A DNA stretch of 64,000 bases from Cenococcum geophilum 1.58 (GCA_001692895.1 KV748188.1:2232001-2296000), one strand, 5' to 3'; positions 10,290 to 21,832 are shown, counted from the first letter of the stretch. A program made the numbers and translations. Notes: a model not told the origin generated them from the letters alone.

Positions 10290-13200
10290 TTGCCTCCTTC
10301 TAGAGATCCTTCTGCTCTTAGCCACTTCCCAGTAGCTATTTTTGTCCTACTTAAGAATAGAAAAAGCGCCCTTCTTCCTTTCTTTGTACAAAAAAGCTTC
10401 TCTAAGGAGAGAGAAGAGCCTATTTATCTTTACATTTCCTTTCTATCTTCCCAATATAGTCTGCATTCTAGTAAGAGGTGCGTAGGGGTTTGTACCGCGG
10501 TACAGTCCTTAAAGCATCTACCTTCTTTATCCTTCCCTATTGTTTTAGAGAAGGATTTAAAAAAGCCTTTTCCTAGTTTTAGTTAAAAGAAAGCTGATTA
10601 TAGCTTTTTAGGATATTTATCCTTAGTAGCTTTAAAAGAGAAAGGGTAGTTTCCTTTATAGATTCTAGTATAGTGTTTTCCTTTACTTTTATTCTGTTGC
10701 CAATTGTTTTTCCACTATTCTAGTATCTTTTCTCTTACTCGTTTCCCTAGGTAGGCTAGAGAAGAATAAGAAGATTTTATTTTTCTTTTAGAGAGGCCCT
10801 TTTTAGCTAGTTTATCTGCTATTTCATTTCCGTAGATTTTTAGGTAGCTAGGGACCTAATAAAAGTTAATAGAGATATTCCTGCTAGCTAGATAGGAACA
10901 GCTTTGCGTAATTTTAAAGACTAGTTCTTGTCCTCCTATAAGAGAATTAAGCTATAATCTCTTAATAGCCGCTTAGCTATCTATAAAGATATAAACCTAT
11001 TTCTCTTCTAGTCTTTATTATTTTAGATATTCTAGGGCCCTATAGACTGCATAAAGCTCTACGTCCATAATTTCCATATAGGGCCCTAGATTCCAGTTTG
11101 TTGCATATTTAATCCTATTTCTCTCTCCTATTTTACATACGGCTGCTACATTTAATTTATTGTCTTTAAAGCCATCTATATAGTATATATCTACTAAGTC
11201 CCACTTTAGGGATTCTTGTAGATTTTCTACTAGTCTTAAATGTTCTTATACAGCTTCTTCTTTACTACCCTTAGAGATAGAAAAGGAAGCGGGAATAGGA
11301 GGAGACCACGGTTTTTACCAGTTTAGAGAGACTCTCTCTATATTCCAATTTTGGATTAGCTTTTAAACTCTAGTAGTTAGAGATAGTAGCTGTGTTTTTA
11401 GCTGTAAGAGGTGCTTTATAGTAGAGTTTTTAGGGCTAGAATTAGAGCTAGAACTAGCTGCTAGTTCGTCCCTATCTTTATTAACCTCTTCTATATAGGC
11501 CTTTTTAATTACGTGATTTTCCTTAAATTTTAGGATTTTTAATACGTAGTTATTGCAAAGCTTTTTAAATCTAATTCTAGGGGGAGGAGTAGAAGCTTTA
11601 ATCTCTATAGCTTAGCTTAGAGATCCTTTAAACGTTCCTAGAACTAGTTTTAGGGCCTCATTTTGTAGAGACTGGTACCTAGCTAGTAGGTAGTCTCTAG
11701 ATTTGCTTTTCCACCAGCATTATACTCCGTAGTCTGCTATAGTAGTAACGCAGGCTATATAGAGCTGTCGAAGGGCTTNTAGGGATAGACCTCTTTATAT
11801 ATTGCCTAGTCTTCTAATTAAATAGAAGGCTGCTTTTGCTTTAGAGATTTTTATTTCTACATATTGTTTAAAAGTAAGCTTAGAGTCTAGGAATACTCCT
11901 AGCTTTAGCCCTTCCTCTATAGTAGTACGCTTATTATAGAAGTGTATAAGCTCTATTTTGCCAATATTAAAGCTAATAGCGGCTTCCTTAGCTTTAGACA
12001 TTAGCTCTTACGCAATCCTCTCTAGCTTTTTACAGTTAGATTTAGCAGAGTTTAACGTAACCGTAATTGCAAAATCGTCTATATAGCTAAGGGAATAGGC
12101 TCCTTCTATCTCTAGCCTATAGATATTGCGTAGATATAGTAGAAATAAGATAGGGGATATAGGCGATCCCTGTAGTATCCCTGTTTCTAATTCTACTTTT
12201 TCTTATATTTGCCCGTTAAAGGAGAGCTGTATCTTTCTATTGCTTAGGAAAGTAGCCACCCATTATGTAAACGCTATAGGTAGTCCTAGTTCCTTGCAGA
12301 TAGATAGAAGCTGGTTTTTAAAGACATAGTTAAAAGCCCCCTTTACGTCTAGGAATAACGTAGTAGCTATCCTTTATCTAGCTTTTTTCCTACTATTTTT
12401 AGATTGGATATTGTTTAGAAGTAGTAGAACTGCGTCTATTACAGACCGCTATTTTCTTCCTCCTAGTTGTAAATCTTGAAGTAAGCTAGTAGTACTAGCT
12501 AGATATCCTAATTTGGTAGCGAAGATCTTCTCTAAAGTCTTTCCTAGGCAGTTTAATAGGGAGATAGGTCTATAGGACTTTAGTAGAGAATAGTCCTCCT
12601 TATTTGCTTTAGGAAGAATAACTCCTTAAGCTTCTCTCCATACCTTTAGCTAATAGCCTAGGGTAAATAAGATCCTATAGATCCTGTATAGAAGATCTTC
12701 TATAATAGGGTAGGCCTTTTGTAAAATTGTAAAGGATATACCATCTGGCCCTGGAGCTTTTTTATTAGAGCTAGAGAGAAGTGCTTGTTTAACTTCTATT
12801 CTCTCTAGTTCTGGCCATTCCCATTTACTGTCTATAGTATAGTCCTTCCACTCCATAGGGCTAGTAGAAGGGGGTTTTAGGAATAGAGTAGTTATAAAAG
12901 CTTTGTATTAGTTATCAAAGCTTTCTACTAGTCTAGTAGTCCCGTCCTTACTATACTATAGACTAGGGATTATTCACAGTGTTCTTTCCTTTGTGTATTT
13001 TAGGGCAGTAAAGACCTCTTTTCCTTATGCTTTTTCTAGAAAGCTATTCCAGTAGCTAGTCTTAGCTTCTCTTATTGCGTAAAAGTATTAATTTTTAGCT
13101 TCTTTATAGGCTTCTAGTCTAGAACTTCTATCAGGTTGTTCCTTATAAAGTCTTCCTAGTTTTGCCATTTTTTGTCTTTTCTTTAGAAGCTCTTTATTCC

Positions 13201-14226
13201 ACTATGGTTTAGAGAATTCGTAGGTTCTAGATCTAGGGGTAGCTTTCTCTACTGCTAGCTTTATATAGCTAGTAAGATCTATTGCTAGATTATTTACTAG
13301 TGTACTTAAGCTTCTATCCTTAAGTCTATGCGAATCTTCTAGGGAGGCTAGGGGACCTTTTTCTCCTATCTCTATATAGGAACTTATTCTTTTAAGGAGG
13401 TAGAGAAAAGTTCCCAGTTTGCCTTTTTTATAGAGAAAGGAGTTTCTTAAAGAGGGTTTAGGTATCTTTNCNTCTCTCTAGTAAATAAAGAGAATGCTAT
13501 AGTCTTATAATCNGATCCTGTTTCTTCTATTATAGTCCAATTATCCCAGGTATTTTCTTGAAAGTTTCCTGAGTAGAAGGCTAGGTCTATAATAGACTTT
13601 TCCCTTATATTGGATCTATAAAAGGTCCCTTGCTGTTCGTCTNAATTTAGTAGTTGGCAGTTGTATTTGTCTAGCCAGTCTACTAGTTCTTTAGCCTCCC
13701 TAGTTGAGTTTCCTAGCTAGCGCAGTTCCACCACGTTGTTGTGTAGAATTATAGTCTCCTAATAGTAGAATAAGGAGGTCTCTATTTCCAGTTCTAGAAA
13801 TGGCCCTTAAGATATAAGTTAAGATTACTTCTTTTAGGTTCTAGATTTTCGTCTAGTTGTCTCTTTAATGAGATCATTAAACAGTAGAAATCTTTCAAAT
13901 AGGCCAAGTCCCTTAATTTCATATGCATATAATATCTGTTCTTTACAGATATCCTCCCTAATATTCATATATAATACAGATACTAGAACTTAGTTCTTAC
14001 TAATTTATATAGATAGCTACTCTAGTCGAATAGCTAGATTACTAGGAAGGTATAAAGTTACTAGGATAATATCTGTTTTTCTCCTAAATCCTATTTCTAG
14101 TAGGGTTTGCTGTACTTCTTATCTTTTTCCTACGTTGTATTGTATAAAGGAGATTTCTCCTCTAGCTTTAGAAGCTAGAGAGATCTCTTCTTCTTTCTGT
14201 ATAGAACCTTCTAAGCTTATACTCAT
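10290..14226 (-). pseudogene. LINE C ORF2: endonuclease, reverse transcriptase, RNase H
   Basis: From the ATG at 14226 the frame begins MSISLEGS. It runs through an L1-type (APE) endonuclease with FIQYNVGKR near 14.13 kb. The reverse transcriptase follows with KKAPGPDGISF near 12.75 kb, SYRPISLLNCLGKTLEKIF, FLDVKGAFNYVF, GSPISPILFLLYL and the catalytic YIDD at 12074-12085. A ribonuclease H domain with MDVELYAVYRALEYLK and IFIDSQAA lies near 11.07-10.95 kb. Last comes a C-terminal finger ending LLLECRLY near 10.46 kb. Only a modest number of in-frame TAA/TAG codons break it, most explained by CAA/CAG to TAA/TAG change. It is non-functional as written. Confidence 0.8.
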
Positions 14227-15701
14227 TCATGTACTAGTTTAGCAGCTTTAAGAGACTCGCAGTCTTTNCTATTAGCAAAGTGTTTTTCTTTACAATTGCT
14301 GCAAAGAGGGGTAGTATGCTCGCAAGGTNTACCTATTATATTNCAAATAGNACAGGAGTGGTCNTTAGATAGATGTGCCGCTGCACAGAATCGACAGGCC
14401 TTGGTAGAGCATCTATCTCCTATATGGCNAAATTTTTGGCAACTTGTACACTGTGTAGTAGGAGAGACTTTTAGGTATTTAACTACCTTAGCAGCTACCC
14501 CTGCAATTAGGATTTCCTTCTGCTTAAGGATTTCCTNTCTTTTCTCCTCGTTTTCTATAGCAAAAACTATAGAGCCGAACCTAGTTTGTGGATCATATCT
14601 CTTTTCCCTAGAAGAGATCCATCTAGGTTGTCCCTGTATCTTAATAGGATTAAAGGTCTCTATTTCTTCCTTTAGAAGTTTAGAGCCTCCTTCTCCTAGG
14701 AAGGGGGGGATAGGGACGCCATGGGCTACTATTTGAGCCCAGGGCTCTAGTTTTTGTTCTCTTTTAAAGGAGAAGCAGCTAGACCAGACTTCTTTGTATT
14801 TAACTAGAAAATCTGCATTGTATTCCTCCGTTGTTGTAAGGAGAATATTCTGCTTTTCTCTAGTTCTAGCTATAGAAGCTATAACTGGCTTCTCTATTTG
14901 CAATTTGGACATAAATAATTGGTTAATTGTATTTCGTATAGAGAAGATATCTAAAGGCTGGTCCTTTTGGTCTATAACTAGGACTAGTTTTCTTTTTTAT
15001 AGCTGCTTCTTTTTCTTTTTGGTAGAGGTAGGGCTTATAGAACTAGTAGTGCTACTAGTTACCTTACTAGTAGGGGGAATTGAGGAGGTAGGGGGTAAAG
15101 AAGAAGAAGAAGAGGTAGTAGAGGAANGAGGAGACGACGATGAAGAGGAGTAAGTAGAAGAAGAGAGGCCCTTCTTTAACTTTTCTGCATAGGTTTTAGG
15201 GGCTACCTCCTTGCGGAGGGCTCTTACTTCTTCTACTAGTCCTTTTAGGATATTTGTCTCTTGTTTTTCCTTTTCTATTTCTTTTATAGAAGGATTTTCT
15301 CCTACTATAATTCTTTGTACGTCGTCCTTAATATATTTAACTTGCTCCTTNCTTTCTCCTTCTAGCCTTAGATAGGCCTGGGTTAGGTTTTCTAGGGCCT
15401 TTTATAGGAATTGTTTTAAAGGAGGGGGGAAGTATAAACTAGCCCTAGAGGACCTCATTTTTGCTAGGTTTCTTTTTGGATTTTGGCTATCTTTTTCAGG
15501 AGACGATGGGGGGTGGTTTCTTTTTCTTTGGTTCCTTGTATAAGCTAGAGACGGCTTATCTACTTCTTTTACTTCTTTATCTTTCCTAGATGGGCATGGG
15601 GAAGATAGAGAAGAACAAGTAGAAGAGGTAGATGAGAATTCGTCATCGCTTATCTCTATAGGAGGCTTTATTTTAGGCTTAGTAGCCTTTNCCTTTNGCA
15701 T
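14223..15701 (-). pseudogene. LINE C ORF1 (gag-like RNA-binding protein)
   Basis: The N-terminal part (15701-15402) is serine- and charge-rich. The C-terminal part (14912-14223, 229 residues) carries a series of zinc knuckles: CTSCQKFxHIGDRC, CRFCAAAHLSxDHSC and CSNCKEKHFA. Such ORF1 proteins coat LINE RNA and take it back to the nucleus. The stop TGA at 14225-14223 overlaps the ATG of ORF2 (14226-14224) as ATGA. Unresolved bases and at least one break between 15402 and 14912 mean the reading frame is not continuous as given. Confidence 0.75.
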
Positions 15702-16163
15702 TTCGTNTCTTATAGCTTATAGCTTATAGCTTATAGCTTATAGGGGGGGTTTCTAGTTTTTGCAGTAGATAATAACCTCCTTAGGTCTCTTATCTCCTAG
15801 CACAGAGGTGAAAAACTAGGTAAAAAGCCTTCCTAGTTTTTACTATCCTTCTATATCCTTTTTCCTTACTAACTCTACTAGAGAGCTTCTGGGGAAATTA
15901 GACTAAAAGGTGGTAGAAAAACTGGGTAAAAAGACTATAGTAGTTATTTTCTTCTCTATTAGAAGTAGAAAAAACTACTAGAAAAAGGACTTGTTAGGCT
16001 TTTACTAGCAGAAAAGCCCGAAAAGGCAATCCTTCTCTTACTAAGGAAAATCTGACTAAAGGAGATATAGAAAAGTACCTACACCCCCTATTTTATTAGG
16101 CTTTTACTTTTTATAGAAGAAAAACCTAGGAAAAGTCTATGTTTTGATATTTTGGTGTTCCTA
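15702..16163 (-). other. LINE C 5' untranslated region
   Basis: There is no coding signal. It contains a short direct repeat of AGCTTATAGCTTATAG type at 15714-15742 just upstream of ORF1, and the GGAACACCAAAA start motif at its far end. Confidence 0.4.
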
Positions 16164-16334
16164 CCCCTGCCTCGCTTATAAGCTAGGACCACCCTTAAGA
16201 GAATTTTCTCTTGGGTAAAAAGGGGGTAAAAAGGCAAATAAATCCGCCTCTAGCTTGTTAGGCAGTAGGAATTAGGTCTTGAGAGTCTGAAAATCGATTG
16301 TTTTTGATAGGAAGATGGGTATGCGTAAGTTTTG

Positions 16335-16695
16335 AAGTGCGGCGCCACCTTTTGGTAGGGTTGCATATGCGGTGAATGTTTTTTATTATTCTTATAACGC
16401 TAAGAAAGAGGCTGCTAATGCTTAGTAAAGGGCTCTTAATTCTCGTCTTGCTGCGTCCGCTCGGTTAATCCGTCTTAAGAAGGTTTGTAAGAAGGTCCGT
16501 TCTAAGAAGTGGAAACTTATAGAATAAGGTTTACAGGAACTTAGCAATAAAAGAACAGATTCTCTTCCAATAGAGAAGGAAATAATTCCGAGTACCTCGG
16601 CAACTGGTCCTCTTAAGTCCCCCTTAGGTGGCTCGTTCTTTAGCGATCCTTCTTTATTAATACTGCCTAACCTTTTCTCTTTTAATACTCCTATA
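16335..16695 (+). pseudogene. Short + strand coding remnant, possibly transposase tail
   Basis: A stretch with higher GC than its surroundings reads on the + strand as an Ala/Arg/Lys-rich segment (ARLIRLKKVCKKVRSKKWKL, then GLQELSN). It is broken only by TAG/TAA codons that fit CAG/CAA to TAG/TAA change. Basic alanine-rich tails of this kind occur in Fot1/pogo-type transposases of fungi. No catalytic region or terminal repeat is visible, so this is a weak call. It lies between LINE C and the chromodomain end of Gypsy B. Confidence 0.3.
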
Positions 16696-16699
16696 CCTT

Positions 16700-19515
16700 T
16701 CCTATAGTATTCTTTAAATTCTCTAGTAGCTCCTAGGTAGTCTTATTATAGCCTATCCACTTTACTTTATACTATGTTTTATTATTAATGTCCTTATAGC
16801 TAACGATCTTTAAAACTTACTATTTGTCTTCCTCTTATCCTCTATATATGTCTACTTTGTAAACTAGTGGCTTAACATTCCTATATGCTGGCTTTAGTAT
16901 CGCAATATACTATATAGGGTAGATCTTTATCCTAGCTAGTAGGTTTAACTTAAATATAACCGGTGAAATTCTCTTTATAATTTTAAAAGGTCCTAATCTA
17001 ATATAGTTTAACTTCTTGCTTAGTCATCAGCTTTTAAAATTTTTGTATAGTAGCCACACTTTATCCCCCCCCTTAAGATCTAGTCCCTTAGATCTCTTAG
17101 CGTTGTAGTACCTTTTTATTCTTTACTATACTACCTTTACTATTTCTGTAAGGTTTATATAAAGATTTATTAGTATCTCCATCCTTTACTTAGCTATGCT
17201 ACTTATTTTCTTTACTTAATATAGCGATAACAATGTTCTTAGCTTATATCTATAATTCGCCTTAAATGGTAATGTTCCTATTCCTTCTTAAGGTGTCGCG
17301 TTATATGCGAACTATATAACTAGTAATAACGATACCCAATTATTCTATATATAGTTAATATAGTGTCTTAGATACTGTTCTAGTGTCTAATTTAGTCTTT
17401 CTATTTAACCGTCTGTCTGCGGATAATATACGGTGGAAGTTACTACTTAAACTCCTTATTCTGCTAAGAATACCTCCTAGAATACTACTATAAATCTTAG
17501 ATCTTTATTTAATATAATCTTACTTAATACTCTATATCTTATAAACACTTCTTTAATATAAATTCTAGCGACATCTTCCGCTAAGATTTCTTCTGTGTAT
17601 GCTATAAAGTATCCCTACTTTGTTAGCTTATCTACTATTACTAAGATTACATTATAATCTTATCCAGTAATAGGATTTCTTAATTTTAGCAACTTTATGA
17701 TAAAGTCCCATAATATAACCTCCTATAGTCTCTTTAGTATTTTAATAGGTTATAGCCCTCTATATAGCTTATACCTTATTAGTTTATTTCTCTAGCAATC
17801 TAGATATTTCTTAGTAACTTATCTTACTAGTCCCTAGATTCTATTAATAATATACTCCTCCTAGAGTCTTAATACTAAGCCTATAGCTCCGTTATATCCT
17901 TAAGTTAATCCCCTATAGAATAACTTAATAAATTCTTTTATAATGTTTCTTAGCATATATATTACTTCTTAGTTTTCATACTGTTCTAAGTCTGGATCTT
18001 TTGCTTATGCGTCTTAGATCCTTTATAACTAGTCACTCTCTAGTAATTTATAGGTTTAACTAATTTCTCTTATTACTACGATTTTCGGATAATTATATCT
18101 AATTAATCCGTCTATATCTTTTCGCAGTAAAGCCCCTAATGGCTTCTCATCGTTTTATAATTTAGCTTTTCTGCTTAGAGCGTCTACTTATGCATTATTT
18201 GTACCCTTAGTATACTAAATCTCGAAATAGTATTCTATAAGCATCTCTGCCTATCTAACCTATCTTTAATTAAGTTCTTTTGTTATTAGGAACCCCATTA
18301 GGTTCTTATAATCTATCTTAACTATAAATGGCTTCTCTATGCCTTATAAGAATGCTTTCTATTCCTAAAGTACTGTAACTATACCTAATAACTCCTTATT
18401 ATAGATGTTATAGTTTAGTTCTAGTAGTATTATCTTCCAACTATAGTATGCCACTAGGTGCTATCTATCTCTATATTTCTATAGAAAATATACCCCTAGT
18501 ATAAAGTCTAATACATCCGTTTTAACCACTGTCTCTAGTTTTAGTTAGTAGATTTTAAGGACTAAGTCTTAAGTAAATAACTCCTTAACCTCCTTAAATA
18601 GTTTCCTTTACTCTTTTCCCTATACCTAAGGTTCTTCTTTTTTTATTAACCTTATAAATAGCTTAATATCCTTTAACCATTAAGCTATAAACCTTTTATA
18701 GTAATTGCAAAACCCTAAAAACGATTTTAACTATATAACGTTCTCTAGTTTTTACTAATTCACTATAGCCTTAATCTTCTTTGGATTTATACTAAGTTGG
18801 CCTAGTTTAATAATAAATTTAACAAAATCTGTCTTCCTAGTAAAGAACTTACATTTCTTAATTGCTCCTAGCATCTATTCTTCCTATAGTCTCTTTAAAC
18901 CCTATTTAACGTATTCTCCGTACTCTTCCTTACTTATAAAGTAGATAATAATAATATTAAGGTATACTATAACAAATTTATCCAAGTACTTTCTTAATAC
19001 ATTATTAATACGCTTCTAAAATATTGCTAGTACGTTTATAAGCCCGAACTGCATTACTAATAGTTTATATAGTCCTTCCTTTAACCTAAAGGCTACCTTC
19101 TATTTATCGCCTTCCTTAATTCTAATCTAATAGTACACCTATCTTAGATCTATCTTCGTAAAGATTTACGCATTACTAATCCTATCTTAGATTTTGCTAA
19201 TTAAGGGTAAAGGATACCTATCCTTTCTAGTAATGCTATTTAACTATCTATAGTTAATGCATAGCCTAAGTTTTCTATTTTTCTTTAGTATAAATAATAC
19301 TGGATATCCTGCTAATAACTGCGATAGTCTAATATATCCCTTTCGTAAGTTCTCCTAAATAAACTCTTTTAATACTCTCCCTTCTTCCTTAGTAAGCTTA
19401 TAAATTGGAAAGAACCTTAGACTTATTCCTAGTTCTAATTCTATCTTATAGTCCTATGCTATATACTTTAACAGCTTCTCACTTTCTAGTAACTATAGTT
19501 TCTTACTATACTTAT
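16700..19515 (-). pseudogene. Gypsy B RT, RNase H, integrase and chromodomain
   Basis: The minus strand reads, from high to low coordinate: an RT entry region (IYKLTKEEGRVLKEF, GYPVLF, KLRLCINYR) at about 19.45-19.25 kb; a decayed YLDD core (YLNI) near 18.95 kb; RNase H; then an integrase with IVDKLTK, a PQTDGQIERLNQ word near 17.4 kb, and AYNATP. A chromodomain follows with NNKTQYKVKWIGYN at about 16.80-16.76 kb. Stops occur throughout, mostly at former CAA/CAG/TGG codons. This is a chromovirus-type pol. The upstream protease lies on the other side of element D. Confidence 0.8.
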
Positions 19516-19689
19516 TGTTGGTGTCACAGGGTAACTCACCAATGCTACTCGAGTAGACACAGTGAATGTTGGTTGTAAAGCTTATTGTTTTAGAATCAGG
19601 GGGTGGGTGAGGAACTTAAGGTTCCTCACCACGCTAGTGCCGCGGCGACACGTGACGACACGTGACGACCGCTTGCCTCATTCCCGACA
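19516..19689 (-). repeat. 3' LTR of element D
   Basis: This is 174 bp and retains all five ancestral C/G states relative to its partner. It contains an inverted repeat, GGTGAGGAAC and GTTCCTCACC, around a 5-base loop, which could fold as a hairpin in the transcript. Confidence 0.9.
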
Positions 19690-20106
19690 CTAGCAACTCT
19701 TCTTTTGTAGTTGCCATCTATATACACTTATAGATTGCTACTATACAAAGATACAAAGCTAAGGAGAAGAAGAAGGACGTTGGGGGTTAACGCGAATATA
19801 AAGGGGCCGCCAAGGCGCTAGTAGTAAGCGAGCCAATAGCGATTTTCCATCCCGGGGATGGAAAATCCTGATTGGTTGGCGGAAGTTAGGGTCGGCAGAA
19901 TATGGCAGAATTTGGCAGGTAACGCGCCCCTACGCTGTTATACTTGCCCGAAGTCCTAGGTAGAAAACTGTATCATTAAAATAGGGTTGCGGAGCTAGTG
20001 GAGCGTAACTGGATAAGGCTAGCTCGAGCAAATAGGGACGATAGTTGACCAATAGGAATGCTCTTAAATTGCCTCTGTCATCGCATCTGCCGGGTTGTCT
20101 TGGCCA

Positions 20107-20430
20107 TTAATCCATCGAATCCCAAATAGTTCTTGATGCTCCACAAGGACCTCCACGAGGACCTCTGCGAGAACCTCCACGAGAACCTCCACNAGGACCT
20201 CCGCGAGGACCTCCGCAAGGACCTCCACGAGGACCTTCGCGAGGACCTCCACGANAACCTCCANGACGACCTCCGCGAGGACCTCTACGAGAACCTCCGC
20301 GAGGACCTCCACGAGGACCTCCATGAGGACCTTCGCGAGGACCTCCATGAGGACCTTCGTGAGGACCTCCACGAGAACCTCCACGACGACCTCGCGGTCG
20401 ACATTGATCGTACCCTCTGCCGTATTCCAA
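20107..20430 (-). pseudogene. Element D Arg/Gly-rich repeat region
   Basis: A 12-bp repeat (GAGGACCTCCAC type on the + strand) fills about 20140-20390. In one minus-strand frame it encodes RGG/GGP-type repeats preceded by EYGRGYDQCRPRGRRGG. RGG boxes bind RNA, so this could be the nucleic-acid-binding part of gag in place of a zinc knuckle. Because the unit length is a multiple of three, other frames are also open (EVLVEVL and DLHEDL repeats), so the true frame is inferred. Several N bases lie inside. Confidence 0.4.
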
Positions 20431-20564
20431 TTCCCCGCTAAACTTCTTCTCCTGATCTTGCTGTGGCAGAGTTTGGAGGTTGTTGGATCGCGAAGCAAGG
20501 GGATCTTGCGCTTGCTCTTAAGGGGCAGTAGTTAAAGTTGTAGGTTGAATTGGTGGATACTAGG

Positions 20565-20705
20565 GAGCTGAAGATAGAGGTGGAGGTAATGGATACGGAA
20601 CTAAAGACGGAGGTAGGAGCGACGAATGCGGAACTAAAGACGGAGGTGGAAGCGATGGATACTGGGAAACTAAAGATAGAGGTGGAAGCGTCTCTGGTGG
20701 TGTAT
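20565..20705. repeat. Imperfect 33-36 bp tandem repeat in element D
   Basis: Three to four copies of a unit containing GGAACTAAAGACGGAGGTGG and GCGATGGATAC lie upstream of the RGG-coding block. In the minus frame it would be a Pro/Leu/Ser-rich spacer. Confidence 0.6.
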
Positions 20706-20943
20706 TGCTTAGATTCCCTCGTAAGTTAAGCTTCTTTTAGTGCTTAATCTCTTGTAGATTCCATCATAGGCTGAGCTTCTTTTGGTGCTCAATCTCTTGT
20801 AGAATCCATTCGTGCTCTTCTTTTGCGTTAATAACATACTCCTAAATATTATCTCCAATAATGCCCCTATCCATAGGGACAAATACTCTATTCTCCCGAA
20901 GGAAGTTACAGAAGTCTCGTACGATAACCTTCTTCGCGAGAGC

Positions 20944-21153
20944 CTATGTTTCCTTTATCCATCCAACGAAGTCCTCCTTCATGCAATACCATAGCATATT
21001 GTTAACGTATTCGCTGTCCTTGTAGTGTGCTATGCGGTGTAATAAGAATCTATTTAGCTCCTTTTGCTTAGCGGTTGTAAAGTCGGTTATAGGTCTGTCC
21101 CATGTCTCCGGGTTAATATCTTTCTCATACTTCTTTGGATAGGTCAACGCCAT
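20944..21153 (-). pseudogene. Element D gag-like N-terminal fragment
   Basis: This is an open stretch of 69 residues starting MALTYPKKYEKDINPETW, about 500 bp inside the 5' LTR. The position and the hydrophilic, Trp-containing character fit the start of a retrotransposon gag. It ends in a TAG where the reading would otherwise continue. I do not recognise a named family, so gag is inferred from position. Confidence 0.45.
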
Positions 21154-21658
21154 AATAATAGTTGTTCGACGTGTAGAGAGAGTCGAGAATGTAGGGATAG
21201 CGTGCTGGCAGGACTTTGAGAGTCTGGCAGAGCTGAAATTGTCGTAGGGTAAGGGCGCGCTGGCAACTGCCTCAGATGCTAACAGAGTATGAGGGCCAGA
21301 GAGCGCGTTATTAACGTAATTTCGACGTGGCAGGGCCGCTAGGAACGTGGCAGAGTGTCGAGAGTGTGTTTTTAACGCGTTTCGGACGTTAACTTAGGAC
21401 CTTAGGTTCAGTGACACTTCTGACCTAAAGTACTCGACTAAATCTTCGTAAACGTGGTTGTTCTACGTAATAGACGCAACTTAGTATCTCCTAGTACTCA
21501 GTAACACTTCTGTTACTAGTTTTCCGCAAGTCTAAGGTAGCACAGTATCGCCGGGATCCATTCCATATGAGCGCATATGGCACCCCTGTACGAGACTGTC
21601 TCTTCTATTCAAAGACCTAGCTGCTCTATGGTTGACTGTGTATTCAACCACTAATTAG

Positions 21659-21832
21659 TGTTGGTGTCACAGGGTAACTCACTAATGCTACTCGAGTAGA
21701 CATAGTGAATGTTGGTTATAAAGCTTATTGTTTTAGAATTAGGGGGTGGGTGAGGAACTTAAGGTTCCTCACCACGCTAGTGCCGCGGCGACACGTAACG
21801 ACACGTGACGACCGCTTGCCTCATTCCCGACA
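21659..21832 (-). repeat. 5' LTR of element D
   Basis: This is 174 bp and differs from 19516-19689 at five positions, each changed to TpA. The same 10-bp-stem inverted repeat is intact. Confidence 0.9.

Larger units (their letters stand above)
10000..16163 (-). mobile_element. LINE C, Tad-like two-ORF non-LTR retrotransposon
   Basis: This is a minus-strand element with ORF1 (gag-like, zinc knuckles) and ORF2 (endonuclease, reverse transcriptase, RNase H, C-terminal finger). The 5' end is placed near 16163, where the minus strand reads GGAACACCAAAA, the same opening as LINE F at 3281. The 3' end is set near 10.0 kb by an A-rich stretch on the minus strand (9968-10005). I could not find a TSD, so both ends are approximate. 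It is much less damaged than A, B or F. Several N positions prevent calling every stop. It sits in the 3' part of Gypsy B. Confidence 0.8.
19516..21832 (-). mobile_element. Small LTR element D (gag-only, non-autonomous) in Gypsy B
   Basis: Two 174-bp LTRs (19516-19689 and 21659-21832) run from TGTTGGTGTCAC to CCCGACA and are flanked by a 5-bp TSD CTTAT (19511-19515 and 21833-21837). Gag-like coding and a purine-rich tract (ACAAAAGAAGAG on the minus strand, near 19700) give minus orientation. The 1969-bp interior has no reverse transcriptase or integrase. It keeps a gag-like N-terminus (21153-20944) and an Arg/Gly-rich repeat (20430-20107). Five LTR differences, all CpA/TpG to TpA, show it is among the youngest insertions. 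It disrupts B between protease and RT. Confidence 0.9.
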
